Source: a bacterium (GTDB taxonomy: Bacteria > CG2-30-53-67). Taken from it: a DNA stretch of 58,524 nt. Every line of letters begins with the position of its first letter. Position 1 is the stretch's first letter. A model generated the notes under the pieces. The model was given only the letters and a program-made list of their open reading frames with translations. It was not told where the DNA came from and did not search any database. Location of the stretch: assembly GCA_919901565.1 (NCBI GenBank), contig CAKKPE010000113.1:1-58524 (forward strand), given 5' to 3'. A program made the position numbers and the translations under genes. Below, in pieces: positions 26,847 to 34,321 of the stretch.

Positions 26847-27395
26847 TTACGGCCGTTCCATATCCATTTTAGCCAGCAACTGCTCAAAGATTTGGGTCAT
26901 TTGTGTATCCGTCCAGTCCCGCGGCCCGATCACCTTATAAAGAATTGTTCCATCCTGACCGATGAGGAATGTCTCAGGGACCCCCGTAGTCCTGTAAATG
27001 GTCGCCGCTCTTTGGTTATCGTCCATAAACATGGGGAAGGTATACCCGGCAAACTGCCTTAAGCCTTGCACCTGTTTCGGATCATCATCAACGCTCACCG
27101 CCAGAATTTGAAACGGACGGCCCTGCATGGAACGGTAAAGGTCCTCTATGGAAGACATCTCTTCCCTGCATGGAGGGCACCATGTGGCCCAGAAATTCAG
27201 GAAGACCAGCTTTCCCCGAAAATCCGAGAGCCGCACTTCATGCCCCTGCAGATCCTTGAGAGTGAAATCCGGAGCGGACACCCCCTGTTCAATACGGCTC
27301 ATATCGTTTTCAGGATATTTCTGCATCATGAAGATGAGCAGCAGTCCGGACAGAAGTACGAGAGAGAAAACAATTTTATTGCGTAAGGGCATCAT
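26847..27395 (-). CDS. TlpA/ResA-like thioredoxin
   Basis: A 182-residue protein with an N-terminal membrane anchor (about 9-24, VFSLVLLSGLLLIFMM) and a periplasmic thioredoxin fold. APDFTLKDLQGHEVRLSDFR, the active site FLNFWATWCPPCREEM, and TGVPETFLIGQDG are typical of TlpA/ResA. Such proteins reduce periplasmic disulfides, including apocytochrome c CxxCH thiols before haem attachment. That would suit a genome encoding multihaem cytochromes, but the link is inference. It is not in an obvious operon with maturation genes. The ATG has no clear Shine-Dalgarno, so the start may lie at the second Met. Confidence 0.92.
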   Translation of the reverse strand: MMPLRNKIVFSLVLLSGLLLIFMMQKYPENDMSRIEQGVSAPDFTLKDLQGHEVRLSDFRGKLVFLNFWATWCPPCREEMSSIEDLYRSMQGRPFQILAVSVDDDPKQVQGLRQFAGYTFPMFMDDNQRAATIYRTTGVPETFLIGQDGTILYKVIGPRDWTDTQMTQIFEQLLAKMDMERP

Positions 27396-27513
27396 AATGT
27401 GGCCGTAGAAATCCTGTCAAGGGACCGCATATTCATTTGCTGTTTTTAAATAACGTCATGTTGATTGTGGGGTGTACTATACGCTTGAACACGGTGAAAA
27501 GCAAGTTGGAATT

Positions 27514-29421
27514 CTATTCTTTCCCGATGATCTCCTGCCAAATCTGTTTGACACTCTTTTTCTTGCGCATGTTGATCAGTCGGATCTCCCTCATTGCATC
27601 AATATATTTCGGGTTTCTCTCCAGTGCCCGACAGAACATCTGCTCTGACCGATCGAAGTCGTTTCTGACCTTGTACACGCACCCCAGATAGAAATACGGA
27701 CGGGCATCCCGGGCCGAGAGGTTCATGGCATAGCTGAACGCACTCTCCGCCAGGTCCAGCTGATTAGGTTCCGCATCCGATCCTTCCATGAATATCAGGC
27801 CCAGCTGGATATGATATTCAGTCTCTTTGGGACTGACCTGGATGGCAGAGACAAGGGCTCTCTGTGCCCCTTCAAGGTCCCCCTGCCGGTAAAGGGTCAT
27901 CCCTTTCTCGAAGAAATGTTCTGATCGGGCAACCCGTTCATTCTCCTGCTCCTCTTTGGAGCAGGACGCTGCCAGCGGCGCTTTGACCGTGTCCTTCTCG
28001 GTTTCAGAGATATTATTAAGGAGTTCATGGTAGACCTGGTTTAGCTTCTGGAAAATCTCCTTGACATAATCGTTGTATTTTTCATCCAACTTGTGAAAGT
28101 AACGGTCCGGATGGTAGACTTTGGCCATCTTCATGAAGGCCTGCTTGATCTCTTTCTTGTCTTTGGTCTTCGGAATCTCAAGGATCTCGAAATAGTTGTG
28201 TGAGCGGACCTGAATATATTTTTTAAGGATGGACTTCCTGAGGTCCTCATCAATCAGATCGTCAGATCCACGCCCTTTCAAAAGGTCCGAATCGTCCTCT
28301 GCGGTTTCATTTGCATCTTTCATCCGGATCATCCGGCAGAGAAAGAGCGCATAGAGGAATTTCCGCACCTCCACGGACGGGAGCTGCACATCATGGACGA
28401 TCTCCGCCACGGAACGGGTCCCGTCCACCAGAGAGAGAATCTTTTGTTCTTTTCCATCCATCTGAATGTTCTGGAACCGGAAACGGGGGTTATCAGACAA
28501 AACAAATACGGTGCCGGTTTCTAAAAAATGGCGATCCAGGATCTCAGCGGTAAATGTCTTCTGGACCCCGCTGAGAATGATCTGGGCCGGAGTGGTTTTC
28601 AGTGTGATATATTCATCTTGACCTGTGGACGGGATGAAATCGTAATATCCTGCATTCCAGGTGAATACACTATGAAGAATGTTGGTCAGCTGCCGTTGTA
28701 AATACGTTTCAAGCGTGCCGGCGTCTATGTATCCCGCTTCCAGCAGGAGCAAACCAAAGCGCTTCCCTGATTCCTTCATGTCCTGGGAAATATCACTGTA
28801 TTGTTTCGGAGATATTTTTTTGTCGGCAAGAAGGAGTTCGCCGAGCCTCTCCTGTTTCTGGTTTGAAACCGCAAAAGAGATATAACCATCCTTGAAATGT
28901 ACCGATTTCCGGATATTCCCTTTTTCCAGGTAAAGAATCCCGGTCTTGTTCTCTCCATAGAGAGTGTGCAGGAGACGGAGAAAGGTACCTTCTTTCAGCT
29001 TCCTGAAATGAAGGCGCCCCATATTGAATCCTTGGCCCGCGTCGTTACTGTTCCCTGTCAGATCTTCGATCCGGACAAAAAGATTATGAATGTCCAGAGG
29101 TTTCTCAAAATAACCGTCTGCAAGATACTCTTTGGCAGACTGCATGCGGTACTTGTGCCCTTTGTAGACACCGGAGATGAGCAGAATCGGGGTTTCTTTT
29201 CCCTGGGGCATTCCCTTGATCTGCCTGCACAGGTCAAAGCCGTGAAGTTTCGGCAGGAGCCCGTCCAGGAGAAGGATGTCCGGTTTTTCCTGCATGAACA
29301 GATCGAGCCCCTCCTCCCCGTCCCGGGCGGAGACCACCTCATAGCCCAGGGTCACGGCATATTCAGTGAGGGCTTGAAGACTTCCCTGATCATCGTCGAC
29401 GATACCGATCTTGATGGGCAT
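27514..29421 (-). CDS. Receiver-PATAN(DUF4388)-DnaJ-TPR multidomain protein
   Basis: A 635-residue cytoplasmic protein with four recognisable parts. The receiver domain (1-125) includes KIGIVDDDQGSLQAL and LLLDGLLPKL. The PATAN/DUF4388 region (about 135-290) includes KTGILYLEKGNIRKSVHFKD and RLGELLLADKKISPKQYSDI. A J domain (about 408-475) includes NYFEILEIPKTKDKKEIKQA with the HPD motif in VYHPDRY near residue 436. TPR-like helices end the protein (about 500-625). The J domain implies recruitment of DnaK, controlled by phosphorylation at the receiver. Similar modular proteins occur in Deltaproteobacteria, with no defined role. It is monocistronic as far as visible, with a promoter at 29536-29565. 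Confidence 0.9.
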   Translation of the reverse strand: MPIKIGIVDDDQGSLQALTEYAVTLGYEVVSARDGEEGLDLFMQEKPDILLLDGLLPKLHGFDLCRQIKGMPQGKETPILLISGVYKGHKYRMQSAKEYLADGYFEKPLDIHNLFVRIEDLTGNSNDAGQGFNMGRLHFRKLKEGTFLRLLHTLYGENKTGILYLEKGNIRKSVHFKDGYISFAVSNQKQERLGELLLADKKISPKQYSDISQDMKESGKRFGLLLLEAGYIDAGTLETYLQRQLTNILHSVFTWNAGYYDFIPSTGQDEYITLKTTPAQIILSGVQKTFTAEILDRHFLETGTVFVLSDNPRFRFQNIQMDGKEQKILSLVDGTRSVAEIVHDVQLPSVEVRKFLYALFLCRMIRMKDANETAEDDSDLLKGRGSDDLIDEDLRKSILKKYIQVRSHNYFEILEIPKTKDKKEIKQAFMKMAKVYHPDRYFHKLDEKYNDYVKEIFQKLNQVYHELLNNISETEKDTVKAPLAASCSKEEQENERVARSEHFFEKGMTLYRQGDLEGAQRALVSAIQVSPKETEYHIQLGLIFMEGSDAEPNQLDLAESAFSYAMNLSARDARPYFYLGCVYKVRNDFDRSEQMFCRALERNPKYIDAMREIRLINMRKKKSVKQIWQEIIGKE

Positions 29422-30020
29422 ACCTTTTTCTGCACCCCACGTTCAGATGGACATCTCCGGACAACAGCGTTTCAAAAGACCAGCAATGTCTGAGAATATA
29501 AAATGACGGCTGTAGTGATTGTTCTCCTAATATTAATGATACTTTAGCAACAATAAACCTGTCAAGAATATGTTTTATGTTTCTTGACTCCATTTTTAAA
29601 AAGCGCTTTATTATGGTCATGAAACATGATAGTGTTTAAAAAACTTTAGGTTCTTTCGTGAGAAAGTTGAATGGCTATATAAATTAAAAATAAAGAATCA
29701 AAGATCAAAATGACAGCGCAAAAATCAAATATGCATTTTCAAGACGGGTTCTGATAATGATTCATTTTAACTCAAGTTTATTGAAGTACAATAGAAAGGG
29801 GAGATCTCCCGAGTTATTCGTCATCATGTGCTTCGGCGTCCTGCCTGATTGGGAACTTATATTTTGAATCCAGGGCTGGCTTTCCAAAAGAGGCTGCACC
29901 ATTTTTACATTTTGATTTGTCAATTTGATTTTTTTAATTTCTGCGTGGTTCAACTTAAACAGGGTTCATCGGAATATCCTGATATCGGGCTGTTGACCAT
30001 ATTGCGAGGGGCCTTGAATC
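29422..30020. other. 599-bp intergenic region
   Basis: No gene is visible. It holds the promoter of the receiver-DnaJ gene. Around 29690-29720 it has a dispersed AT-rich repeat (AATCAAAGATCAAAATGACA) whose inverted form (CATTTTGATTTGTCAATTTG) appears near 29909. The remainder is AT-rich and unremarkable. Confidence 0.5.
29536..29565 (-). promoter_or_regulatory. Promoter of the receiver-PATAN-DnaJ gene
   Basis: Minus-strand TTGACA (29565-29560) and TATCAT (29541-29536) are 18 bp apart, about 115 bp before the start codon at 29421. Confidence 0.6.
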
Positions 30021-30590
30021 ATGTTACGCGAATGGAAGCCGATCCGAAGTGAATGCATCCAGCACTTTCGTATCTTTGACCTCATGCGGGAAACCTATAT
30101 CTCTCCCAGGACCGGGGACCAGTACCCGTTTTATGTTCTTCAGACCATGGACTGGGCCAACATCATCCCCGTGACCTCTGATAACCAAGTGGTGATGATC
30201 CGTCAGTTCCGGGCCGGTATCCGATCCTTCACCCTTGAGATCCCCGGAGGACTGGTGGACCCGTCGGATGACTCCCCGATTCAGGCAGCAAGACGTGAAA
30301 TGTGTGAAGAGACCGGTTATGACAGTGAAGAGATAAGCTCCCTGGGTGTGGCCCACCCCAACCCCGCCTTTATGAACAACCGGTGCCATATGTTCCTTGC
30401 CAAAAATGTCCGCCGGATAGGGGAACAAAAACTGGATATCGGAGAAGATATTGATGTCTGCCTCATCCCATTGAACCAGATTTATGAACTCATTCGGGAC
30501 GGCGAGATCACGCACAGTCTGGTCTTAAACGCCTTTCAATGGTTCCTGAATCCCCAATGCAGGAAAACAAAACAGGCGACTGGTGAATAA
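30021..30590 (+). CDS. Nudix hydrolase (ADP-ribose pyrophosphatase type)
   Basis: A 189-residue Nudix protein resembling NudF/ADP-ribose pyrophosphatases. The Nudix box reads GGLVDPSDDSPIQAARREMC followed by EETGY. The REMCEETGY half is canonical, but the upstream conserved Glu is replaced by Asp. YPFYVLQTMDWANIIPVTSD and VVMIRQFRAGIRSFTLEIPG form the N-terminal strands, and PNPAFMNNRCHMFLAKN follows the box. It should hydrolyse nucleoside diphosphate-linked substrates with metal ions. GAGGGG lies 11 nt before the ATG. It is the first of two plus-strand genes here; the next encodes a small exported protein. Confidence 0.9.
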   Translation: MLREWKPIRSECIQHFRIFDLMRETYISPRTGDQYPFYVLQTMDWANIIPVTSDNQVVMIRQFRAGIRSFTLEIPGGLVDPSDDSPIQAARREMCEETGYDSEEISSLGVAHPNPAFMNNRCHMFLAKNVRRIGEQKLDIGEDIDVCLIPLNQIYELIRDGEITHSLVLNAFQWFLNPQCRKTKQATGE

Positions 30591-30671
30591 AAAGTTTTTT
30601 TGATCGTCTTATAAGACAGAAACAGTAACAGTAAAAAGGTTATCGAGAAAAAGAATTGAAAGGAGAATTGT

Positions 30672-31067
30672 ATGAAAAAATGGATTATTCCCGCTATCCT
30701 GATCAGCTTTCTGGGCCTTTCGGTCATATCCCCTGCCGAAGCAGGCGAAAAGAGCCGCCACAGATGGCAGGGAGCCGCCATCGGGGTTGCTTCCTATCTG
30801 CTTCTGGATCAGCTGTTTAGCCATCCATCAGGACCGGTTTATGCGCAGCCGGCCTATGTTTACCCTCCGCCAACGGTCGTTTATGAATACCGTTATGTGC
30901 AACCCGTGTCTTCGCCCTGCTCTCCTCCCGGACATTACAGAAGACCATACGATCAGGAACGCCATATGGAAAGCGGTTACTGGGAATCTGTCTGGATCCC
31001 GGAACATTACAGCCGATCCGGCAGATACATCGATGGCCATTATGAAAGGTACTATGTAGAGGATTGA
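30672..31067 (+). CDS. Small exported Tyr/Pro-rich protein
   Basis: A 131-residue protein with a clear signal peptide (MKKWIIPAILISFLGLSVIS, cleavage after PAEA near residue 24). The mature part has a short hydrophobic stretch (AAIGVASYLLLDQLF) and then Tyr/Pro-rich sequence (VYPPPTVVYEYRYVQP). It ends SGYWESVWIPEHY and YIDGHYERYYVED, similar to YXWGXW-like envelope proteins. AAAGGAG 6 nt before the ATG supports the start. It lies 81 bp after the Nudix gene. Function is unknown; a periplasmic or outer-membrane location is inferred. Confidence 0.75.
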   Translation: MKKWIIPAILISFLGLSVISPAEAGEKSRHRWQGAAIGVASYLLLDQLFSHPSGPVYAQPAYVYPPPTVVYEYRYVQPVSSPCSPPGHYRRPYDQERHMESGYWESVWIPEHYSRSGRYIDGHYERYYVED

Positions 31068-31370
31068 CGGCTTTGCCTCCCCCTCATAATCCATATGATC
31101 GAGGACATGGTCTTCCACCACGATGGCCACCCGCCAAGAGTACAGAAAGTGCTTGTCTATCGAAGCGATTCGATTTTCTGGTCCTTATTGGAAAGTCCGG
31201 CTTCTTCTTGAGACTACGCCTGGGCAGTATTCAATTTCCACCTCACCTCAATCCCCAAGGGGAGAGGAAGTTCAAACATCCCTTCTCCCCATAGGGGAGA
31301 AGGTCAGGATGAGGGGGTGACACCAAAAGACACTACAAGGTTGACACGACACTGCGCTTCAAATGAAAAT
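31068..31370. other. Intergenic region with a perfect palindrome
   Basis: About 300 bp without a convincing gene lie between the small exported protein and the 3' end of ssrA. At 31281-31303 CCTTCTCCCC and GGGGAGAAGG form a perfect 10-bp inverted repeat around ATA. Similar palindromes occur at 32758-32783 and 37930-37961. It may end the ssrA transcript, since no U-rich terminator follows the CCA. Confidence 0.55.
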
Positions 31371-31387
31371 TGGTGGAGGCGGCGGGA

Positions 31388-31670
31388 CAGCCGATCCGTA
31401 TCTTTCGATACGGGCTGGACTATACCTTCATCCTGTGGTATCAGGATGCGGGGCGTCTTATTCACCACATGGAATCTTGCCCCTTGGTGAATCCTAGTAC
31501 CGGCTCGGTCCTGTCTGACTCAGCCGGCCTATGAGTCTCTACAGGGCAGGCCTGAGGTTGGCCCTCTTCCTACCCCTCGGTATTGCCTTAGCAGGCCTTC
31601 CTGCCGTAGGTTTCACCGATGTGAGCCCCGTTATCACTTTACCCTCACGGGTAAAGGCGACCCTTTGTTG
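31388..31670 (-). ncRNA. Group I intron in the tmRNA T-loop
   Basis: A 283-nt intron without an open reading frame. It follows an exon U and ends in G, as group I introns do. The exon CGAT can pair with intron GTCG (P1, with the U-G wobble at the splice site). P2 is CTTTACCC-GTGA-GGGTAAAG. P4 is CCTAC/GTAGG enclosing P5 GGCAGG/CCTGCT. TAAGGCAATACCGAG matches the conserved J4/5-P5-P6 region. P7 pairs GACT of GTAGAGACTC with AGTC of GGTATAGTCC. P9 is CCGTATC-GAAA-GATACGG, with a terminal G at 31388. The core resembles subgroup IC3. No homing endonuclease is encoded, so it is a minimal ribozyme. Group I introns at the tmRNA T-loop have been described in other bacteria. Confidence 0.92.
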
Positions 31671-31886
31671 ATCGAACCCGCGTCCGGAAATGGTCCGCCA
31701 CGACATCTACATGCTTACCCTTGGATTTAGGATTCGCCCGGAGGCACGCCCCAGGGGCGGGCTTAGCCTCTTCGCTATCTCCTAATGTTTCGCCTTTGGG
31801 GCCGGAGCCCTCCCCGCTTGGCTATCCTGTGAATATTGCGCCCTGACTCCCCCCCACAGGCAGGAGAAAGAGGACGGGTTGCTTAA

Positions 31887-31928
31887 TTAAGCAGCCAGTG
31901 CCAGTTCGTTGTTGGCAGTTGTGTTTTC
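31887..31928 (-). other. tmRNA proteolysis-tag reading frame
   Basis: Thirteen codons plus TAA, minus strand, reading ENTTANNELALAA when started at GAA. The ending ALAA is the degradation signal recognised by ClpXP-type proteases. The exact resume codon is inferred. A second TAA (TTAATTAA) backs up the stop. Confidence 0.8.
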
Positions 31929-32027
31929 CCGATTGTTTAACGAGCCACCGGGACCTCGGCATGCAGCCGGGGCTTTCTCACCCCCGTCGAGACCAATCGC
32001 CCCCCTTTTTTTAGATTACGTAATATA

Positions 32028-32055
32028 ACTATACACCTTTTCCAGAATTTTTCAA
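32028..32055 (-). promoter_or_regulatory. Promoter of ssrA
   Basis: Minus-strand TTGAAA (32055-32050) and TATAGT (32033-32028) are 16 bp apart, about 24 bp before the mature tmRNA 5' end and just past the moaC stop at 32073. Confidence 0.65.
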
Positions 32056-32072
32056 CCTTTACGGCTAACTTT

Positions 32073-32552
32073 TTACGCCTTGCGCTCAAAGGCGCCGCTT
32101 TTCCCGCCGCTCTTTTTCATAAGCCGGATATCCGAAATCACCATCTCCCGGTCCACGGCCTTGGCCATGTCGTAGATGGTGAGGGCAGCGGCAGAGACCG
32201 CAGTCAGCGCCTCCATCTCGACCCCGGTTTTGCCTGTAACCCTGGCCCGGGCCTCGATCTCTATGCTGCTCTTCTCCTGATCCGGGTAGAAGTGGATCTC
32301 AATTCCCGTAATATTGAGCGGGTGGCACATGGGGATCAGCTCGGCCGTGCGTTTCGCCGCCATGATCCCGGCCACACGGGCCACGCCCAGGACGTCCCCT
32401 TTGCTGATCTTCCTGTCCTGAATCAGATCGAAGGTCCGGGGCTGCATGGATATGGCGCCGCGCGCCACGGCCTCCCGAAGGGTTTCTTCCTTGTCCGAGA
32501 CATCCACCATACGGGAACGCCCCTCTTCATCGAAGTGGCTGAGATCCGCCAA
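32073..32552 (-). CDS. moaC: Cyclic pyranopterin monophosphate synthase (MoaC)
   Basis: A 159-residue MoaC, which converts the MoaA product to cyclic pyranopterin monophosphate in molybdenum cofactor synthesis. Conserved segments are [57 protein letters not shown] and [20 protein letters not shown] with KAVDREM. The TTG at 32552 is chosen because AGGAGG lies 7 nt before it and the family N-terminus aligns there; the ATG nine codons upstream has no Shine-Dalgarno. No other moa gene lies in the window. It precedes ssrA on the same strand but ssrA has its own promoter. Confidence 0.96.
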   Translation of the reverse strand: MADLSHFDEEGRSRMVDVSDKEETLREAVARGAISMQPRTFDLIQDRKISKGDVLGVARVAGIMAAKRTAELIPMCHPLNITGIEIHFYPDQEKSSIEIEARARVTGKTGVEMEALTAVSAAALTIYDMAKAVDREMVISDIRLMKKSGGKSGAFERKA

Positions 32553-32579
32553 GGTCTCTCCTCCTGAATGAGTTTTCAA

Positions 32580-32899
32580 AAATCCTATATCATCCCATAA
32601 GAAAAATCAAGCTTTCAAAAAGGGTCCAGTCCCTTATTATTTCAACAACAGCGATAGAAAATTGTTCTCCCGGCAAATCCCCCTCCCCTTGTAGACTGTG
32701 TCACAATTATGGAGATTCAGCTCATTTGGGGACAAGGTTTAGGGCAATCAATAAATTCCTTCTCCCCATGAATGGGGAGAGGGCAATTTTAGTATTTCTA
32801 TATCGGGATTCGGGTATGATCAAACATATTGCCCATGGTTTTGCGTTTATGTTACTGTACGGGTGTCCTGAACACGGCTCTGCATTTTCAGGGGAACCC
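32580..32899. other. moaC-smpB divergent intergenic region
   Basis: About 320 bp between the divergent moaC and smpB genes. It contains an imperfect palindrome at 32758-32783 (CCTTCTCCCCAT against ATGGGGAGAGGG). An open frame extends upstream of smpB from 32726, but it has no similarity to SmpB and crosses this palindrome. No other gene is visible. Confidence 0.45.
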
Positions 32900-33361
32900 A
32901 TGGAAGACAAAAAGATCGTCTGCACCAACCGCAAGGCCCACAGGGATTACTTCCTGGTGGAAAAATACGAGGCGGGCATGATCCTGACCGGAACCGAAGT
33001 CAAATCCCTGCGGAATGGACAGGCCAATCTCAAAGACAGTTATGCAGGATTAAAGGGGGAAGAGCTCTACCTCTATCAGATGCATATCAGCCCCTACACA
33101 CACGGGAATATCTCCAACCACGATCCCATCCGGACCCGCAAGCTTCTCATGCACAAGAAGGAGATCCGCCGTATGATCGGCAAGATTAAGGAGAAAGGGT
33201 TCTCCCTGATCCCGGTAAGCGTCTATTTTTCCCGGGGCCGGGCCAAGGTGGAACTCGCCCTGGCCAAGGGGAAACGCGAGTACGACAAGCGAGAGGACAT
33301 CAAGAAGCGGGAAGAGACACGGGAGATCGAAAAGGCAATGAAATCAAGACGTCATAGGTAA
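32900..33361 (+). CDS. smpB: SsrA-binding protein SmpB
   Basis: A 153-residue SmpB beginning MEDKKIVCTNRKAHRDYFLV. It contains YEAGMILTGTEVKSLRNGQA, LKDSYAGLKGEELYLYQMHI, NHDPIRTRKLLMHKKEI and GRAKVELALAKGKREYDKRE. It ends with the basic tail EKAMKSRRHR that occupies the mRNA channel during trans-translation. It binds the tRNA-like domain of tmRNA and is essential for ribosome rescue. The ATG at 32900 matches the family N-terminus and has AGGGG 5 nt upstream. Its proximity to ssrA (about 0.9 kb, opposite strand) makes this a compact rescue locus. Confidence 0.97.
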   Translation: MEDKKIVCTNRKAHRDYFLVEKYEAGMILTGTEVKSLRNGQANLKDSYAGLKGEELYLYQMHISPYTHGNISNHDPIRTRKLLMHKKEIRRMIGKIKEKGFSLIPVSVYFSRGRAKVELALAKGKREYDKREDIKKREETREIEKAMKSRRHR

Positions 33362-33403
33362 AAAAAATAACTCGACTTTTTTTATCTGCTGTTTTTTATC
33401 TGC

Positions 33404-33432
33404 TTGACATGCTGCAACAGAGCTATTATAAT
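33404..33432 (+). promoter_or_regulatory. Consensus promoter of the toxin-antitoxin operon
   Basis: TTGACA (33404-33409) and TATAAT (33427-33432), both perfect consensus hexamers, are exactly 17 bp apart. They are followed by AGGAGG and the antitoxin start at 33456. Confidence 0.92.
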
Positions 33433-33440
33433 AGCTCTGT
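33417..33440 (+). promoter_or_regulatory. Palindromic operator over the -10 box
   Basis: A perfect 24-bp palindrome whose half-site is ACAGAGCTATTA is centred on the -10 hexamer. Antitoxins of this type repress their own operon by binding such sites, so it is the likely autoregulatory operator. Confidence 0.85.
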
Positions 33441-33455
33441 TAGGAGGCGCCTTTT

Positions 33456-33698
33456 ATGAGAGTGGCAAATACGGTTGAATTAAAGAACAAAACGAATGAA
33501 CTGCTGCGTGAGGTGGTTAAGGGCGAACCCGTCATCATCACCTATAGAGGTAAACCGGCGGCATCTCTTACCCGGCTTACGGAAGACGATCTTGAAGATT
33601 TTATCATTGAGAACAGCCCGGCTATACGGAAGAAGATAGCAAAAGCCGAAGCGGATATAAAAGCCGGCAGAGTTATTTCTCTGGATGACTACCTATGA
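33456..33698 (+). CDS. Type II antitoxin, Phd/YefM family
   Basis: An 80-residue antitoxin. The N-terminal DNA-binding part reads MRVANTVELKNKTNELLREV followed by VKGEPVIITYRGKPAASLTR, the Phd/YefM fold. The C-terminus (IRKKIAKAEADIKAGRVISL) should bind and neutralise the toxin. It has a consensus promoter, an operator palindrome and AGGAGG 8 nt upstream. The stop codon TGA is immediately followed by a 126-bp palindromic element that separates it from the toxin gene; such pairs normally overlap or abut. Confidence 0.9.
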   Translation: MRVANTVELKNKTNELLREVVKGEPVIITYRGKPAASLTRLTEDDLEDFIIENSPAIRKKIAKAEADIKAGRVISLDDYL

Positions 33699-33824
33699 GA
33701 CGGCAAAGTAAAAAGCTCCGGATGCAAGGAGCGCAAGTCCTGAGGAATGAGGCGTACTTACAGCTACGCTGCAATGACGAAGGATGAAGCGCAACGCCGC
33801 AGACGGACTTTTTACGAAGCCGTC
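33699..33824. mobile_element. 126-bp palindromic element between antitoxin and toxin
   Basis: The ends are terminal inverted repeats: GACGGCAAAGTAAAAAGCTC at the left and, reverse-complemented, GACGGCTTCGTAAAAAGTCC at the right. A truncated copy lies at 13622-13659. It begins at the base after the antitoxin stop codon and ends 7 bp before the toxin ATG. It encodes no protein, so it is a MITE-like or extragenic palindromic repeat. Confidence 0.82.
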
Positions 33825-33831
33825 AAGATTA

Positions 33832-34116
33832 ATGGATGAATTCATAGTCCGATTGGCCCGCGCAGCAATAGATGACCTAAATGACATTCCAAAAGCCTTC
33901 CGCGATCAGGTCATCTCAGAGATAAAATCTCTTTCCATAAATCCATTGCCCACCGGAAGCCGAATCAAGAAACTGAAAGGATTCAAACCGCCTCTCTACA
34001 GGCTTCGTTCCGGAGATTACAGGGTTCTATACAGATTGCAAAGCCATAATATAACCATTATGAGAATTATTAACAGAAAAGAGCTCGAAAAGATCATCAA
34101 GCGGGCGAACCTGTAG
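33832..34116 (+). CDS. Type II toxin, RelE/ParE family
   Basis: A 94-residue RelE/ParE-fold toxin beginning MDEFIVRLARAAIDDLNDIP. It contains KKLKGFKPPLYRLRSGDYRV, LYRLQSHNITIMRIINRKE and a basic C-terminus. Related toxins cleave mRNA on the ribosome or inhibit gyrase; this sequence is closer to RelE than ParE by its LYRLRSGDYRVLY core. No Shine-Dalgarno precedes the ATG at 33832 because the palindromic element lies there. An alternative ATG at 33784, inside the element, would add 16 residues. Expression may therefore be altered relative to the ancestral pair. Confidence 0.88.
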   Translation: MDEFIVRLARAAIDDLNDIPKAFRDQVISEIKSLSINPLPTGSRIKKLKGFKPPLYRLRSGDYRVLYRLQSHNITIMRIINRKELEKIIKRANL

Positions 34117-34205
34117 TATTGTTCCCTCAATAAGTTAATGGGAACTATCATTCGCAAGGAATCAATACACGCCGCTAACTGTTGCACACACACATAAACA
34201 CAACC

Positions 34206-34234
34206 TTGACATGTCACGGGACCTGGTGTATTTT
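34206..34234 (+). promoter_or_regulatory. Promoter of the B12-radical SAM operon
   Basis: TTGACA (34206-34211) and TATTTT (34229-34234) are 17 bp apart, about 88 bp before the start at 34322. Confidence 0.7.
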
Positions 34235-34269
34235 TAGACAACTTTTTATTCAAGTGCTCCCTGAAGCAA

Positions 34270-34301
34270 GAGGCAGGATGAATGGCTTTTTATTCTGCCT
34301 C
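34270..34301 (+). promoter_or_regulatory. Leader hairpin before the radical SAM gene
   Basis: GAGGCAG (34270-34276) pairs with CTGCCTC (34295-34301) around an 18-nt loop, just before the ribosome-binding site AGGAGAAGGAG. It could modulate translation; no known riboswitch was recognised. Confidence 0.45.
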
Positions 34302-34321
34302 AGGAGAAGGAGTTTTCAGAG

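Larger units (their letters stand above)
31371..32004 (-). ncRNA. ssrA: tmRNA (ssrA), interrupted by a group I intron
   Basis: A transfer-messenger RNA on the minus strand. The 5' end GGGGGCG pairs with CGCCTCC at the 3' end, followed by discriminator A and an encoded CCA (31374-31371). The 5' segment GATTGGTCTCGACGGGG is canonical. The tag frame ends in GCT GCT TAA at 31887 and reads ENTTANNELALAA if GAA at 31928 is the resume codon; the ALAA end is the usual proteolysis signal. The T-arm GCGGG TTCGAT is cut after its U by a 283-nt intron, and the downstream exon T CCCGC restores loop TTCGATT. The spliced RNA would be about 351 nt. Its partner smpB lies 0.9 kb away on the other strand. tmRNA rescues stalled ribosomes. 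Confidence 0.95.

Noticed and set aside
31068-32072. Prophage or genomic island integrated at ssrA
   Set aside because: ssrA is a common attachment site, but no integrase gene or duplicated 3' end of ssrA is present. The interruption inside ssrA is fully explained by a group I intron.
32726-32899. N-terminal extension of SmpB from 32726
   Set aside because: The extension has no similarity to SmpB and crosses an intergenic palindrome. The ATG at 32900 has a Shine-Dalgarno and matches the family start.
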